NCBI RefSeq assembly: GCF_005796185.1
Contig: NZ_VAHM01000004.1
Span: 62,001-126,000, forward strand
Direction of reading: 5' to 3'
From: Pseudarthrobacter sp. NamB4
GTDB taxonomy: Bacteria; Actinomycetota; Actinomycetes; Actinomycetales; Micrococcaceae
DNA length: 64,000 bases
Every line of letters begins with the position of its first letter. The stretch's first letter is position 1. The translations under genes were made by a program, and so were the position numbers. Under the pieces are notes generated by a model that did no database searches, had not been told where the DNA came from, and saw nothing but the letters and a program-made list of their open reading frames with translations. Below, in pieces: positions 52,378-60,862 of the stretch.

Positions 52378-53169
52378 CTATCGCTTGGACCGCGCGGTGC
52401 GGCTTTCGAACTTCCTGGCCAGGAGGCTCAGCGGGATGGTGATCACCAGGTAGAAGGCGCCGGCCACCAGCAGCGGGGTCAGGCCCGCGCCCAGGCTGGA
52501 GATGCCGTCGCGGCCGAACTTGGTGAGCTCGTACTGGGAAGCGGTGAGGCCCAGGACATAGATCAGCGAGGAGTCCTTGGTGAGCAGGATGACCTCGTTG
52601 GTCAGCGGCGGCAGGACAATCTTGAAAGCCTGCGGGATCACGATGGTGACCATGGCCCGCCACTGCGGCATGCCCAGGGAGCGGGCGGCTTCCAGCTGGC
52701 CCTTGGGTACTGCCTGCAGGCCCGCGCGGAGGGTTTCGGCGATGTAGGCCGAGGCCACGATGCCGAGCGAAACCATCACGATCACGGTGATGTTCCACGA
52801 GACACCGAAGGCCAGGGGCACGCCGTAGCCGAAGGCGATGAAGACCAGCAGTGCCGGAATGCCGCGGAAAAACTCGATGTAGCCGGTGGCGATCCAGCGG
52901 TACAGCGGGAAGCTGGAGAGCTTCATCAGGGCCAGCAACAGGCCGCCGGAAAGGCCGACGATGAAGCCGAGGAAGGTGTAGATCAGGGTGTTCACGAGGC
53001 CGGTGGCAAAAATGCCGGGGAACATGGGGCCGATCTTGGCGAAGTTGAAGACGCTGTTGCCGATAGCCTGCCAGTCGGTGGCCAGGATCAGCGCGGCGAC
53101 GGCCACCACAAAGATTCCGGCCTGGACATAGAGGCTTACTCTGGCGCGTTGACGTGCGGTCATTGCCAT
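52378..53169 (-). CDS. polar amino-acid ABC transporter permease
   Basis: 263 residues with five or six membrane helices. HEQ-type permease signature RGIPALLVFIAFGYG and the coupling loop VPKGQLEAARSLGMPQWRAM. One permease serves as a homodimer, since no second permease gene is present. A hairpin separates it from the binding-protein gene, so the latter can be made in excess. Confidence 0.9.
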   Translation of the reverse strand: MAMTARQRARVSLYVQAGIFVVAVAALILATDWQAIGNSVFNFAKIGPMFPGIFATGLVNTLIYTFLGFIVGLSGGLLLALMKLSSFPLYRWIATGYIEFFRGIPALLVFIAFGYGVPLAFGVSWNITVIVMVSLGIVASAYIAETLRAGLQAVPKGQLEAARSLGMPQWRAMVTIVIPQAFKIVLPPLTNEVILLTKDSSLIYVLGLTASQYELTKFGRDGISSLGAGLTPLLVAGAFYLVITIPLSLLARKFESRTARSKR

Positions 53170-53199
53170 GGGGTGCTCACATTCGTTATGCGTGGCAGA

Positions 53200-53236
53200 G
53201 GCCCCGAACGGACTGCAATACAGCTCGTCCGGGGCC
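53200..53236. terminator. intra-operon hairpin (attenuator)
   Basis: GGCCCCGAACG with CGTCCGGGGCC, an 11-base stem with one mismatch and a 15-nt loop, in the 148-bp gap between binding-protein and permease genes. Consistent with partial termination that raises binding-protein output. Confidence 0.5.
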
Positions 53237-53317
53237 CCGGCTGCGTAGTTCTCAGGGCTGGGAGGGAACCAGGCGGGGGAGCCTCAGGCCTTCCCGGCAA
53301 CTACTGGACGGTCTTGG

Positions 53318-54121
53318 CTACTTGGCGGTTTCGCCGAACCAGGTGGTCTTGAACTTCTCGAGGGAGCCGTCTTCCTGCAGCCGCTCGAGCGTGCCGTTGA
53401 CCTTCTCCAGCATCGCCGTATTGCCCTTCTTCACGGAAATGCCCAGCTGCTCGCCGGTAGCAAATTCCTCAACGCTCTTGAACTTGGGATTGTCCTTGAT
53501 GGCGTAGCCCAGGACCGACTGGTTGCCCAGGGCAGCATCGATGGTGCCGGCCTGGAGTGCCTGGACAAGGAGGCCGGTGTCCTCGAACTGCTGTGCGTCA
53601 AGGCCCTGCTCCTCCGCGTAGTCGGCGCCGGTGGTGGCCTGCTGGACGCCCACCTTCTTGCCCTTCGCGTCTTCGAGGCTGCTGATGCCGGAGTCCTCGC
53701 TGGCCACCAGGGCCAGGTCATCGTCCAGGTACGGGTTGGAGAAGTCCATGACGGATTTGCGGGTGTCCGTGATGGAGATGGATGAGATGCCCAAGTCGCA
53801 CTGGGTGAGGGCGGTGCCGGTTTCGATGGCTTCAAAGGAGCTGTCCACGATGCTCAGTTCGGCGCCGAAGTCCTTGGCGAGCTCCTTGGCGATGTCCACG
53901 TCGAAGCCGACCGTCTGGCCGTCCTTCTCGAATTCGAACGGCTCGTAGGGGATATCGGAGCACACCGTGAGCTTGCCGGAGTTGATGAGCTGGATGCCGC
54001 CTTCAGAAGCGGCCGGGGTGGAGCCCCCGCCGCCGCAGGCCGTGAGGGTGAGGGCGCCGACGGCGAAGAGTGCTGCTGCCTTGGCGGTCATTTTGGCCGT
54101 GGCCAGGGACTTGAGCTGCAT
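53318..54121 (-). CDS. polar amino-acid-binding lipoprotein
   Basis: 267 residues. Lipobox LTAC with Cys29. Family-3 solute-binding pattern: LTVCSDIPYEPFEFEKDGQTVGFDVDIAKELA, QCDLGISSISITDTRK, GVQQATTGADYAEE, QAGTIDAALGNQS. The Asp of GFDVDIA and the Arg of TDTRK are the usual amino-acid ligands. First gene of the importer operon, with AAAGGT before its ATG and a palindrome GAAACTTAGTTTC 80 bp upstream. Confidence 0.9.
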   Translation of the reverse strand: MQLKSLATAKMTAKAAALFAVGALTLTACGGGGSTPAASEGGIQLINSGKLTVCSDIPYEPFEFEKDGQTVGFDVDIAKELAKDFGAELSIVDSSFEAIETGTALTQCDLGISSISITDTRKSVMDFSNPYLDDDLALVASEDSGISSLEDAKGKKVGVQQATTGADYAEEQGLDAQQFEDTGLLVQALQAGTIDAALGNQSVLGYAIKDNPKFKSVEEFATGEQLGISVKKGNTAMLEKVNGTLERLQEDGSLEKFKTTWFGETAK

Positions 54122-54201
54122 TTTTCTTACCTTTTGTTGCAGGAGTATGCGGTACTTAATCGGTTCATAGTGTAGCCCCGATTATGAGATGTGCATCACA
54201 G

Positions 54202-54214
54202 GAAACTTAGTTTC
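54202..54214. promoter_or_regulatory. palindrome upstream of the amino-acid importer
   Basis: GAAACTTAGTTTC, six-base arms around one base. On the minus strand a CATAAT -10 candidate follows closely (+ strand ATTATG at 54181-54186), so a bound regulator would sit at the promoter. Regulator unknown. Confidence 0.4.
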
Positions 54215-54282
54215 ACTATTGGATAACTAAACCACAGAAGAAATCAAGCGGGTCGGGGAAGCCGCTGTCTTTAATTCCGGAC

Positions 54283-55671
54283 TCAGCTCCTGATGCCCAG
54301 CGATTCCAGCATGGGGCGGAACTTTGCCCAGGTCTCCGCCAGCTCGGCTTCGGGCTGCGAGCCGTCCACTATTCCGCAGCCGGCATAAAGCCGAACCGTG
54401 TCCCGCGCTTCAATCACTGCACCCCGCAGCGCAATGCCCCATTCGCCGTTGCCGGCGGCGTCCAGCCACCCGACTGGCCCGGCGTACGGTCCGCGGTCCA
54501 GGTTCTCCAGCTTGCGGATCAGCGCGCCGGCCACTTGGGTGGGCGTTCCACAGACAGCCGCAGTGGGGTGGAGTGCATTAATGAGGGCCAGGCAGGTGGG
54601 GACATGTCCTTCCACCTCCGTGAGCTCCGCCTTAACGTCGGACGCCAGGTGCCACACATTCGGCAACTCAAGGATGAATGGCTCGTCGTGGGCATTCATC
54701 GCCTCGGAGAACGGCGCCAGCTGGCTGGTCAGCGACTGGATGGCGATCTCGTGTTCGTGCCGCTGCTTCTCGGAGCCCGCGAGCGCCCGCGTGGCGTAGT
54801 CAATGGGCAGTCCGTCCTCGCCGTGCGCATCGAGTCGGTCCAGCGTCCCGGCGAGGACGCGCGCCTGGGCGGTGCGGCCCTCCACCTGGATCAGCATCTC
54901 CGGCGTTGCCCCCACCAGGCCGTCCACCCCGTACGTCCAGCACTCGCGGTACCGGGCCGCAAGCTCGCGCAGCACGGTGGCCGCATGCACGCCCATGGGA
55001 AGGGTTGCCACCACGTCCCGTGCGAGCACCAGTTTCTCGAGCGCTCCGGTGCGGATTTCCGCCACCCCCGCTGCCACGGCATCCATCCACGCTTCCTCGC
55101 TCAGCGAACCGGTGTGCAAGGTGGCTCCGGCGGCAAGGGTAAGGGGCCGTACGACGGCGCCGCCTCCCTTGGCGGAACCCCCACCGGAGGTGCCGTTCCC
55201 GGCGGGGCCCGTTGCCGCCGTCGTGCTTTCACGTCTGGCGGAGGTGCCCAGCCACCGGTCCAGGGCGGCGAGGGCGGTGCCCTCGGTGAGGTCGCCGTCG
55301 TCGAGCGCCAGCTGGGTGAGCCAAACCTGGTTGTCACGTACTCCCACCACGATCTCCGGTACGATCAGCCGGGACTCATGGGCGGACGTTTTGGAAAAAG
55401 CGAAGGAGCCAAAAGCTACAGGGCCTGTCCCGGGAAGCTCCACGGAGTCTGCGATCTCGGCTTCGAGGACCAGGTGCCGCCACCAGACATCAGCCTCGAG
55501 GAACCGCTCCGGGCCGGTGGCGGTAAAGCGGATGATTTCCCCGAAGCCAGCAAGCCCGGCCTCACGGCGGGTCCAGCACAGGACATCGTCCCGGACCAAA
55601 AACGACGGCAGCCCCCCGGCAAATTTTTGGCCATCGAGGGGGACTGTCAAGGTGCGGAGCGTGCTCGTCAT
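54283..55671 (-). CDS. menF: isochorismate synthase
   Basis: 462 residues. Chorismate-utilising enzyme with GALEKLVLARDV (general-base Lys), GATPEMLIQV, RVLAGTLDR, ELPNVWHLASDVKAEL, ALHPTAAVCGTP and RGPYAGPVGW (metal Glu region). It supplies isochorismate to MenD. A Gly/Ser-rich insert (~160-180) is a lineage linker. Divergent from menG with a 113-bp spacer that contains a 9+3+9 perfect palindrome. A salicylate or siderophore role (EntC) is less likely, given the men genes around it. Confidence 0.9.
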   Translation of the reverse strand: MTSTLRTLTVPLDGQKFAGGLPSFLVRDDVLCWTRREAGLAGFGEIIRFTATGPERFLEADVWWRHLVLEAEIADSVELPGTGPVAFGSFAFSKTSAHESRLIVPEIVVGVRDNQVWLTQLALDDGDLTEGTALAALDRWLGTSARRESTTAATGPAGNGTSGGGSAKGGGAVVRPLTLAAGATLHTGSLSEEAWMDAVAAGVAEIRTGALEKLVLARDVVATLPMGVHAATVLRELAARYRECWTYGVDGLVGATPEMLIQVEGRTAQARVLAGTLDRLDAHGEDGLPIDYATRALAGSEKQRHEHEIAIQSLTSQLAPFSEAMNAHDEPFILELPNVWHLASDVKAELTEVEGHVPTCLALINALHPTAAVCGTPTQVAGALIRKLENLDRGPYAGPVGWLDAAGNGEWGIALRGAVIEARDTVRLYAGCGIVDGSQPEAELAETWAKFRPMLESLGIRS

Positions 55672-55718
55672 GATGAGACAACACTAGTACTGAAAGGTAC
55701 TTACTACGCGGACTACCT

Positions 55719-55739
55719 GGTTGCGCATGCTGCGCAACC
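55719..55739. promoter_or_regulatory. perfect palindrome in the menF/menG divergent promoter
   Basis: GGTTGCGCA-TGC-TGCGCAACC, nine-base arms and three central bases, about midway between the menF and menG starts. A second small repeat, AGTAC...GTACT, lies at 55686-55701. Position suits a single dimeric regulator controlling both genes; a cruciform terminator is the alternative. Confidence 0.5.
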
Positions 55740-55784
55740 CTATTCGTCGTGGTCCGGGCGCTCCTGAACATTTGAGACAATGTC

Positions 55785-56564
55785 ATGGTGAACCGAGCAT
55801 CCTTGGATAAGCGTCCGGACGAAGTAGCCACGATGTTTGACGACGTCGCACCAAAGTACGACGTCGTCAACGATGTCCTCTCGATGGGGCAGACCCGCCG
55901 GTGGCGCAAGGTCGTGGTGGAAGCCATGGAGGTCTCCAAGGGGCAGCGCGTCCTGGATCTGGCTGCGGGCACCGGCACGTCCAGCGAGCCATATGCTGAT
56001 GCGGGCATAGACGTGGTGGCCTGCGACTTCTCTTTGGGCATGCTTAAGGTAGGCAAGCGCCGCCGCCCGGACATCGACTTCATTGCCGGTGATGCCACCA
56101 ACCTGCCGTTCGCGGACAACACCTTTGACGCGACCACCATCTCCTTCGGCCTGCGCAACGTAAATGAGCCGAAAAAGGCGCTGGCCGAGATGCTCCGCGT
56201 CACCAAGCCCGGCGGCCGCCTGGTCATCGCCGAGTTCTCCCAGCCTGTGGTTCCGCTCTGGCGCACCATGTACACCGAGTACCTGATGCGCGCGCTTCCG
56301 GCCATGGCTACCAAGGTCGCCTCCAACCCGGACGCCTACGTCTACCTCGCCGAATCCATCCGCGCCTGGCCGGACCAGGACCACCTCGCCGCGTGGCTGC
56401 AGGAAACCGGCTGGGAAACCGTGACCTACCGCAACCTCACCGGCGGCATCGTAGCCGTGCACCGGGCGTTCAAACCGGCCGGCACAACGCCCGACGGCGC
56501 TGCTGCCGCCATTGCCGCCCACAAGGGCCCGGTGGTCAAACTGCGCCGCAACATCGTCCGCTGA
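55785..56564 (+). CDS. menG: demethylmenaquinone methyltransferase
   Basis: 259 residues. UbiE/COQ5 family: [23 protein letters not shown] motif [30 protein letters not shown] and [10 protein letters not shown]. It carries out the last methylation in menaquinone synthesis. First of three consecutive genes (methyltransferase, MenJ-like reductase, polyprenyl synthase), the same set found near Rv0558-Rv0562 in Mycobacterium tuberculosis. The reductase starts five bases after its stop. Confidence 0.92.
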   Translation: MVNRASLDKRPDEVATMFDDVAPKYDVVNDVLSMGQTRRWRKVVVEAMEVSKGQRVLDLAAGTGTSSEPYADAGIDVVACDFSLGMLKVGKRRRPDIDFIAGDATNLPFADNTFDATTISFGLRNVNEPKKALAEMLRVTKPGGRLVIAEFSQPVVPLWRTMYTEYLMRALPAMATKVASNPDAYVYLAESIRAWPDQDHLAAWLQETGWETVTYRNLTGGIVAVHRAFKPAGTTPDGAAAAIAAHKGPVVKLRRNIVR

Positions 56565-56569
56565 CCCGC

Positions 56570-57901
56570 GTGAAGGTACTGATTGTTGGGGCGGGCCCTG
56601 CCGGGTCCACGGCCGCCTATTACCTCGCCAAGGCCGGCATCGAAGTCACCGTCCTGGAAAAGACCAGCTTCCCGCGGGAGAAGGTGTGCGGCGACGGGTT
56701 GACCCCCCGCGCGGTCCGCGAGATCCAGAAGCTCGGTCTGCCGCATCCCGAAAACGACGGATGGCGCCGCAACAAGGGCCTGCGCCTGATTGCGGGCGGC
56801 CGGACCATTGAAGTGCCCTGGCCTGCAGTTTCGGACTTTCCGCAGTACGGCCTGATCCGCACGCGCCTGGGCTTCGATGAGGAGCTGGCCCGGCACGCGC
56901 AGTCTGCCGGTGCCACCATCCTGGAGCGGCACAGCGTCACCGACGCCCTGCGCAACGACGACGGCCGCGTTACGGGAGTCCGGGCAGCGCTCCTTGACGG
57001 GTCCGGCCGCAGGACGGGCGAGACGCGCGAGTTCAGCGCCGACGTCGTCCTCGCCGCGGACGGAAACTCCACGCGCACGGCCGTGTCCCTTGGCATCCAG
57101 AAGCGCGACGACCGCCCGCTGGGCGTGGCCGTCCGCACCTACTTCACATCGCCACGTACGGACGACGACTGGATGGAGGGCTGGCTGGAGCTTCCCGGCC
57201 GGGACGGCAAGCTGCTGCCCGGCTACGGCTGGGTCTTCGGCGTGGGCGACGGCACCTCCAACGTGGGCCTGGGCATCCTCAACTCGTCCAAGGAATTCGG
57301 CAAGCTGGACTACAAGCAGGTCCTGCGCGAGTGGACCTCCGGCATGCCGATGGAGTGGGGCTTCAGCCCGGAAAACCAGGTGGGCGAGATCCGCGGCGCC
57401 GCGCTGCCCATGGGCTTCAACCGCACCCCGCACTACTCGCCCGGGCTGCTCCTGCTCGGTGATGCCGGCGGTATGGTTTCCCCGTTCAACGGCGAGGGCA
57501 TTTCCTATGCCATGGAATCGGCTCGGTTTGCGGCCGGGTTTATTATCGACGCCCCGTCGCGCTCGGCTTCTTCGGGTGGAACGTACGACGCCGATGCGCA
57601 CCTTGGCCGGTACGCGGAGTACGTGCGCGAACAGTGGGGATCGCATTTCACCCTGGGCCGCGCGTTTGCCGCGCTGATCGGGAAGCCGGCGGTCATGAGG
57701 CTCGCGCTCCGGACCGGCATGCCCGTTCCGGTGCTGATGCGGTTCGTGGTCCGGCTGCTGGCCAACCTCACCGACCCCTCGGCGAAGGGTTTCGAGGACA
57801 GGGTGATCCGGGTCCTGGAGGCGCTGGTCCCGGCTACATCCAATACCCTCTCGGCTTCGAATCAGCGGTATCCGCAACAAAAAGTTAGGGTTAACCAGTG
57901 A
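56570..57901 (+). CDS. menJ: geranylgeranyl-reductase-family flavoprotein, MenJ-like
   Basis: 443 residues from GTG 56570. N-terminal FAD-binding motif VLIVGAGPAGSTAAYYLA, then FPREKVCGDGLTPRAVREI (CGDGL typical of GGR enzymes), VLAADGNSTRTAVSLGI and LLLGDAGGMVSPFNGEGISY. The family reduces isoprenoid double bonds; MenJ saturates one unit of the menaquinone side chain. Position between menG and the polyprenyl synthase supports that role. Its stop overlaps the next start (GTGA). Confidence 0.88.
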   Translation: MKVLIVGAGPAGSTAAYYLAKAGIEVTVLEKTSFPREKVCGDGLTPRAVREIQKLGLPHPENDGWRRNKGLRLIAGGRTIEVPWPAVSDFPQYGLIRTRLGFDEELARHAQSAGATILERHSVTDALRNDDGRVTGVRAALLDGSGRRTGETREFSADVVLAADGNSTRTAVSLGIQKRDDRPLGVAVRTYFTSPRTDDDWMEGWLELPGRDGKLLPGYGWVFGVGDGTSNVGLGILNSSKEFGKLDYKQVLREWTSGMPMEWGFSPENQVGEIRGAALPMGFNRTPHYSPGLLLLGDAGGMVSPFNGEGISYAMESARFAAGFIIDAPSRSASSGGTYDADAHLGRYAEYVREQWGSHFTLGRAFAALIGKPAVMRLALRTGMPVPVLMRFVVRLLANLTDPSAKGFEDRVIRVLEALVPATSNTLSASNQRYPQQKVRVNQ

Positions 57902-58998
57902 ACTACCCCGCAGACCACAGCTGGACGCATGCCGGGCACGGCCTGCCGGAGTCCGAACCCAGCCTCAATACCACCGCCATCGCCACCGGACTGCAGCTGC
58001 CCGCTGGCTTCGCGGCCATCGCCGGGGATGCAGAGCTGGGGCCTGCCATCACCAATAACCTGGCCAAGGTGGAGAAGAAACTCCGCGAAGCCATCGCCAA
58101 CTCGGACCCGCTGGCTGATGCAACGTCGCGTCACCTGGTTGAGGCCGGGGGGAAGCGCATCCGCCCGCTGCTGACCCTGCTGTGTGCACACCTCGGCAAC
58201 GCCTCCCTGCCCGCCGTGGTGCAGGCCGCCGTCGTGGTGGAACTGACGCACCTGGCAACCCTGTACCACGACGACGTGATGGACTCCGCCCCTTTCCGCC
58301 GGGGCGCCCCCACTGCGCATGAGGTGTGGGGCAACTCGGTGGCGGTCCTCACGGGCGACCTGATCTTTGCCCGCGCTTCGATCCTGGTGTCCGAACTCGG
58401 CTCGCGTGCGCTGGGTATCCAGGCCCGCACCTTCGAGCGGCTGTGCCTGGGCCAGCTGCACGAAACCGTGGGTCCGCGGCCGGATGAGGACCCGGTGGAG
58501 CACTACCTGTCCGTTATTGCTGACAAGACAGGTTCCCTGGTGGCGGCTTCCGGCCAGCTTGGCGCCATCTTCGCCGAAGCCGATCCCGCATACGAATCGG
58601 TCCTCGTGAAGTACGGCGAGAAAGTTGGGGTTGCCTTCCAGCTGGCCGACGACGTCATCGACGTCACCGGCATCAAGGTCAAGTCCGGCAAGTCCCCGGG
58701 CACGGACCTGCGCGAAGGGGTCCCCACCCTGCCTGTCCTGCTCCTGCGCCGCGCTGCCTCGGGAGGTGACCAGTCCGCCGTCGACCTTCTTAAGCTCATT
58801 GACGGCGACCTGACCTCCGACGAGGCATTGGCTGAGGCGGTTGCGGGTCTGCGGGAGCACCCGGTCACGGCCGAGTCGTGGGTTGTGGCGCGCGAGTGGG
58901 CCAACGAAGCCATCGCCGCCCTTGCCCCGCTGCCGGAAGGCGTGGTCAAGGACTCGCTGTCCAATTTCGCGCTGGCCGTGGTGGACCGCGCCAGCTGA
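57898..58998 (+). CDS. polyprenyl diphosphate synthase (menaquinone side chain)
   Basis: 366 residues from a GTG overlapping the reductase stop. Both aspartate-rich motifs are present: LYHDDVMD (first) and LADDVIDVTG (second), plus GGKRIRPLL and KTGSLVAASGQLGA. Trans-polyprenyl synthase family. The small residue pattern before the first DDxxD suits a long chain, and the operon suggests it makes the menaquinone side chain. Followed by a canonical terminator. Confidence 0.9.
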   Translation: MNYPADHSWTHAGHGLPESEPSLNTTAIATGLQLPAGFAAIAGDAELGPAITNNLAKVEKKLREAIANSDPLADATSRHLVEAGGKRIRPLLTLLCAHLGNASLPAVVQAAVVVELTHLATLYHDDVMDSAPFRRGAPTAHEVWGNSVAVLTGDLIFARASILVSELGSRALGIQARTFERLCLGQLHETVGPRPDEDPVEHYLSVIADKTGSLVAASGQLGAIFAEADPAYESVLVKYGEKVGVAFQLADDVIDVTGIKVKSGKSPGTDLREGVPTLPVLLLRRAASGGDQSAVDLLKLIDGDLTSDEALAEAVAGLREHPVTAESWVVAREWANEAIAALAPLPEGVVKDSLSNFALAVVDRAS

Positions 58999-59011
58999 CT
59001 GCTGCTTGCCT

Positions 59012-59052
59012 GAAGCCCGGTGCCTCTTGAAGGTGCCGGGCTTCTTCTTTTT
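59012..59052 (+). terminator. intrinsic terminator of the menG operon
   Basis: GAAGCCCGG ... CCGGGCTTC with partly paired inner bases, followed by TTCTTTTT. Directly downstream of the polyprenyl synthase gene. Confidence 0.85.
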
Positions 59053-59097
59053 GTGGTGCTGCAGTTTGGGGGACTGCCGTGCGGGCCGGTTAAACGG

Positions 59098-59155
59098 GAC
59101 AACCCCGGTTCTCGGCAACGATACGAGTCATACGCTGCTTCGAACCGGGGTTGTC
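59098..59155. repeat. 14-bp inverted repeat with 30-nt loop
   Basis: GACAACCCCGGTTC and GAACCGGGGTTGTC, with the flanking AACGG/CCGTT also complementary after a small bulge. The loop contains ATAC-GAGTC-ATAC. It is not a tRNA: there is no anticodon arm or CCA-proximal consensus. Possibly a mobile repeat or structured RNA. Confidence 0.55.
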
Positions 59156-59275
59156 TCTCCGTTCGCATCAGACCCGCCGGAGGCGTTTAGCGGATCCTAA
59201 AACAGTTTATGACAGCATTGTCACAATGTGCAAGTTGGAATTACCAGCATTGTCATAGAGTTTCGCTGCCCTTCT

Positions 59276-59346
59276 TGGGGCACTTCCGCCCGCCTGTCTG
59301 GGCTTGATCCGTTAAAGCGCCGGCATGTCCGTGCCAAGGTGCCCCA
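59276..59346. repeat. ~70-nt inverted-repeat element, copy 1
   Basis: Starts TGGGGCACTT and ends AAGGTGCCCCA, so its ends are complementary. A second copy of the same size and ends lies at 60271-60340, on the other side of the DUF559-type gene. Confidence 0.55.
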
Positions 59347-59418
59347 CGAAGGCGGGCTTGTCCACATACCCAAGGCCCAACCTGCCCCTGGCCGCGCCAG
59401 CCACGACACATTGGATGC

Positions 59419-60258
59419 ATGGATATTGAAGCTTTTCTTCGCCGGCGCGCCGGTGTTGCCCGTAACTCCGAGCTCCGCCAGGCCGGCTTCTCCCCCGCAG
59501 CGCATTAACAAGGCCTTGGCCTCAGGCCGGATAGAGCGCCTTCGGAGGGGGGTCTACAGCCTGCCCCAGGAAGCGGGTGTCCTCGGCGAGGCGCTCAAGC
59601 ACAACGTCTTGCTGACATGTTTGTCCGCTGCGCCTCTTTACGGACTGTGGACGCTGCATCCCGCCGGTGCCCCGCACGTGAGTCCCGGGCACAGGAAGGC
59701 CCCGCCCGGTGCACTCGCCCACGGACGTTGGGTCCATCCCCGGCACCGCTGGCTGCCGGTCGCCGGGTTGGCCGATGTCCTGATCCATGCCTTGCGGTGC
59801 CTGCCGGAGATCGAGGCGCTGGTCCTGGTCCAGTGCGCTGCACAGCACGGGGATATCACTATTGAGTTCCTGCGGCGCAAGCTTCCCGGGAACCGCAATG
59901 CGAGAGCAAGGGCAGTGCTCGATTACGTGATTCCGAGGGCGGATTCCCCGCTGGAGGTCCTGGCGAACTACTACTTCCGGAGAGCCGGGCTGCAGATCCG
60001 CCGTCATGTCGAGGTGCGCGGCGTGGGGGAGGTTGATTTCCTGGTGGAGGACTGCCTGGTGGCGGAGACCGACGGCGCCACCCACCTGGAGCCCCGCCAG
60101 GTCAAGAAGGACCGCAAGCGCAACAACGCCACATTGCCGGCGGGTACCTTGTCCTGAGGTTCGGCTATGACGACGTCGTCCATCACCCCGGGCGGATGAT
60201 GGAAGAGGTGTTGGAGGTGCTTGAGTTGAGCAGGCGGGGAGCCTTCAACGGAAGGTGA
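59419..60258 (+). pseudogene. DUF559/AbiEi-like endonuclease-fold protein, frameshifted twice
   Basis: ATG 59419 reads MDIEAFLRRRAGVARNSELR to AGFSPAA, then stops; INKALASGRIERLRRGVYSL continues one frame over (slip near 59500). The central frame runs to DFLVEDCLVAETDGATHLE, the restriction-like endonuclease core of the DUF559/Vsr group. Near 60133 another single-base slip moves YLVLRFGYDDVVHHPGRMME into a third frame that ends at 60258. With both shifts undone, the protein is about 280 residues with an AbiEi-type N-terminal helix-turn-helix and C-terminal nuclease fold, a very common actinobacterial orphan. Pseudogene or sequencing errors cannot be told apart here. Confidence 0.75.
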
Positions 60259-60270
60259 GGGCCGCCGTCG

Positions 60271-60340
60271 TGGGGCACTTAGGGCCGTGGGAGCCCTGGG
60301 ACGGGCGCGATGTCCGGCGAGTCCGCGCCAAAGTGCCCCG
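60271..60340. repeat. ~70-nt inverted-repeat element, copy 2
   Basis: TGGGGCACTT ... CCAAAGTGCCCCG; same length, end sequences and orientation as the copy at 59276-59346. It lies 13 bp after the frameshifted gene. Confidence 0.55.
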
Positions 60341-60374
60341 TTTTCGCACAAGGTGGAAGCGAAGCGGGAAAGCC

Positions 60375-60800
60375 CTAGTCTTCGTCTTCCTCGAACGCCC
60401 ATTCGAACATGTCGAACACGAACTCGGAGAACGTGCCCTCTTCGGATTTCCACTGGCCACGGGTGTTGTTGCGGCGGTAGACGATGGGGTCCGGAATGCT
60501 GAGGTCGCCCACCCGGAAGCCCCAGGTGTATTCCTCTTCCTCATCCTCCAGGAACATCAGGAAGCCTTCGTCATCGACTTCGAGCTCATCCGGATCCCAG
60601 AAGTAGTGGTACGCCTCCATCAGGTCCTCGCAGCCGCCAACGGCCAGGTAGAACTCGCGGAGGACCATGGGAATCTGGAACTGGTGGTCGGCCAGGGCCT
60701 TGTCCAGCTCCTCGGGGGACAGCCCGTCCTCTTCCTGCCATTCATCCTCGAGATACTTCGGAACAAGCGCGCGGAACTTCTCGAGGAACATGTCAGTCAT
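60375..60800 (-). CDS. SMI1/KNR4 (SUKH)-family protein
   Basis: 141 residues; ATG 60800 preferred because AGGA lies seven bases upstream, though ATG 60806 is in frame. SUKH pattern: LSPEELDKALADHQFQIPMV, FYLAVGGCEDLMEAYHYFWDP, then an acidic strand-rich end. SUKH proteins are often immunity proteins for polymorphic toxins, but no toxin gene is next to it, so a housekeeping or orphan-immunity role is equally open. Very acidic tail (EEDED). Confidence 0.75.
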   Translation of the reverse strand: MTDMFLEKFRALVPKYLEDEWQEEDGLSPEELDKALADHQFQIPMVLREFYLAVGGCEDLMEAYHYFWDPDELEVDDEGFLMFLEDEEEEYTWGFRVGDLSIPDPIVYRRNNTRGQWKSEEGTFSEFVFDMFEWAFEEDED

Positions 60801-60862
60801 GCTCATATCCTAGCTAATTGCGGGGCCCGGAAAATGCCACCGAACACCCGCGGGGGACCACT

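Noticed and set aside
56426..57880. 484-codon open frame on the minus strand
   Set aside because: Exact antisense shadow of the MenJ-like reductase; rich in His/Arg/Gln/Pro, no domain and no ribosome site. Typical of high-GC third-position bias.
59098..59155. tRNA-like sequence
   Set aside because: GGTTCGAA and long arms recall a T-arm on the minus strand, but acceptor, D and anticodon arms cannot be formed.
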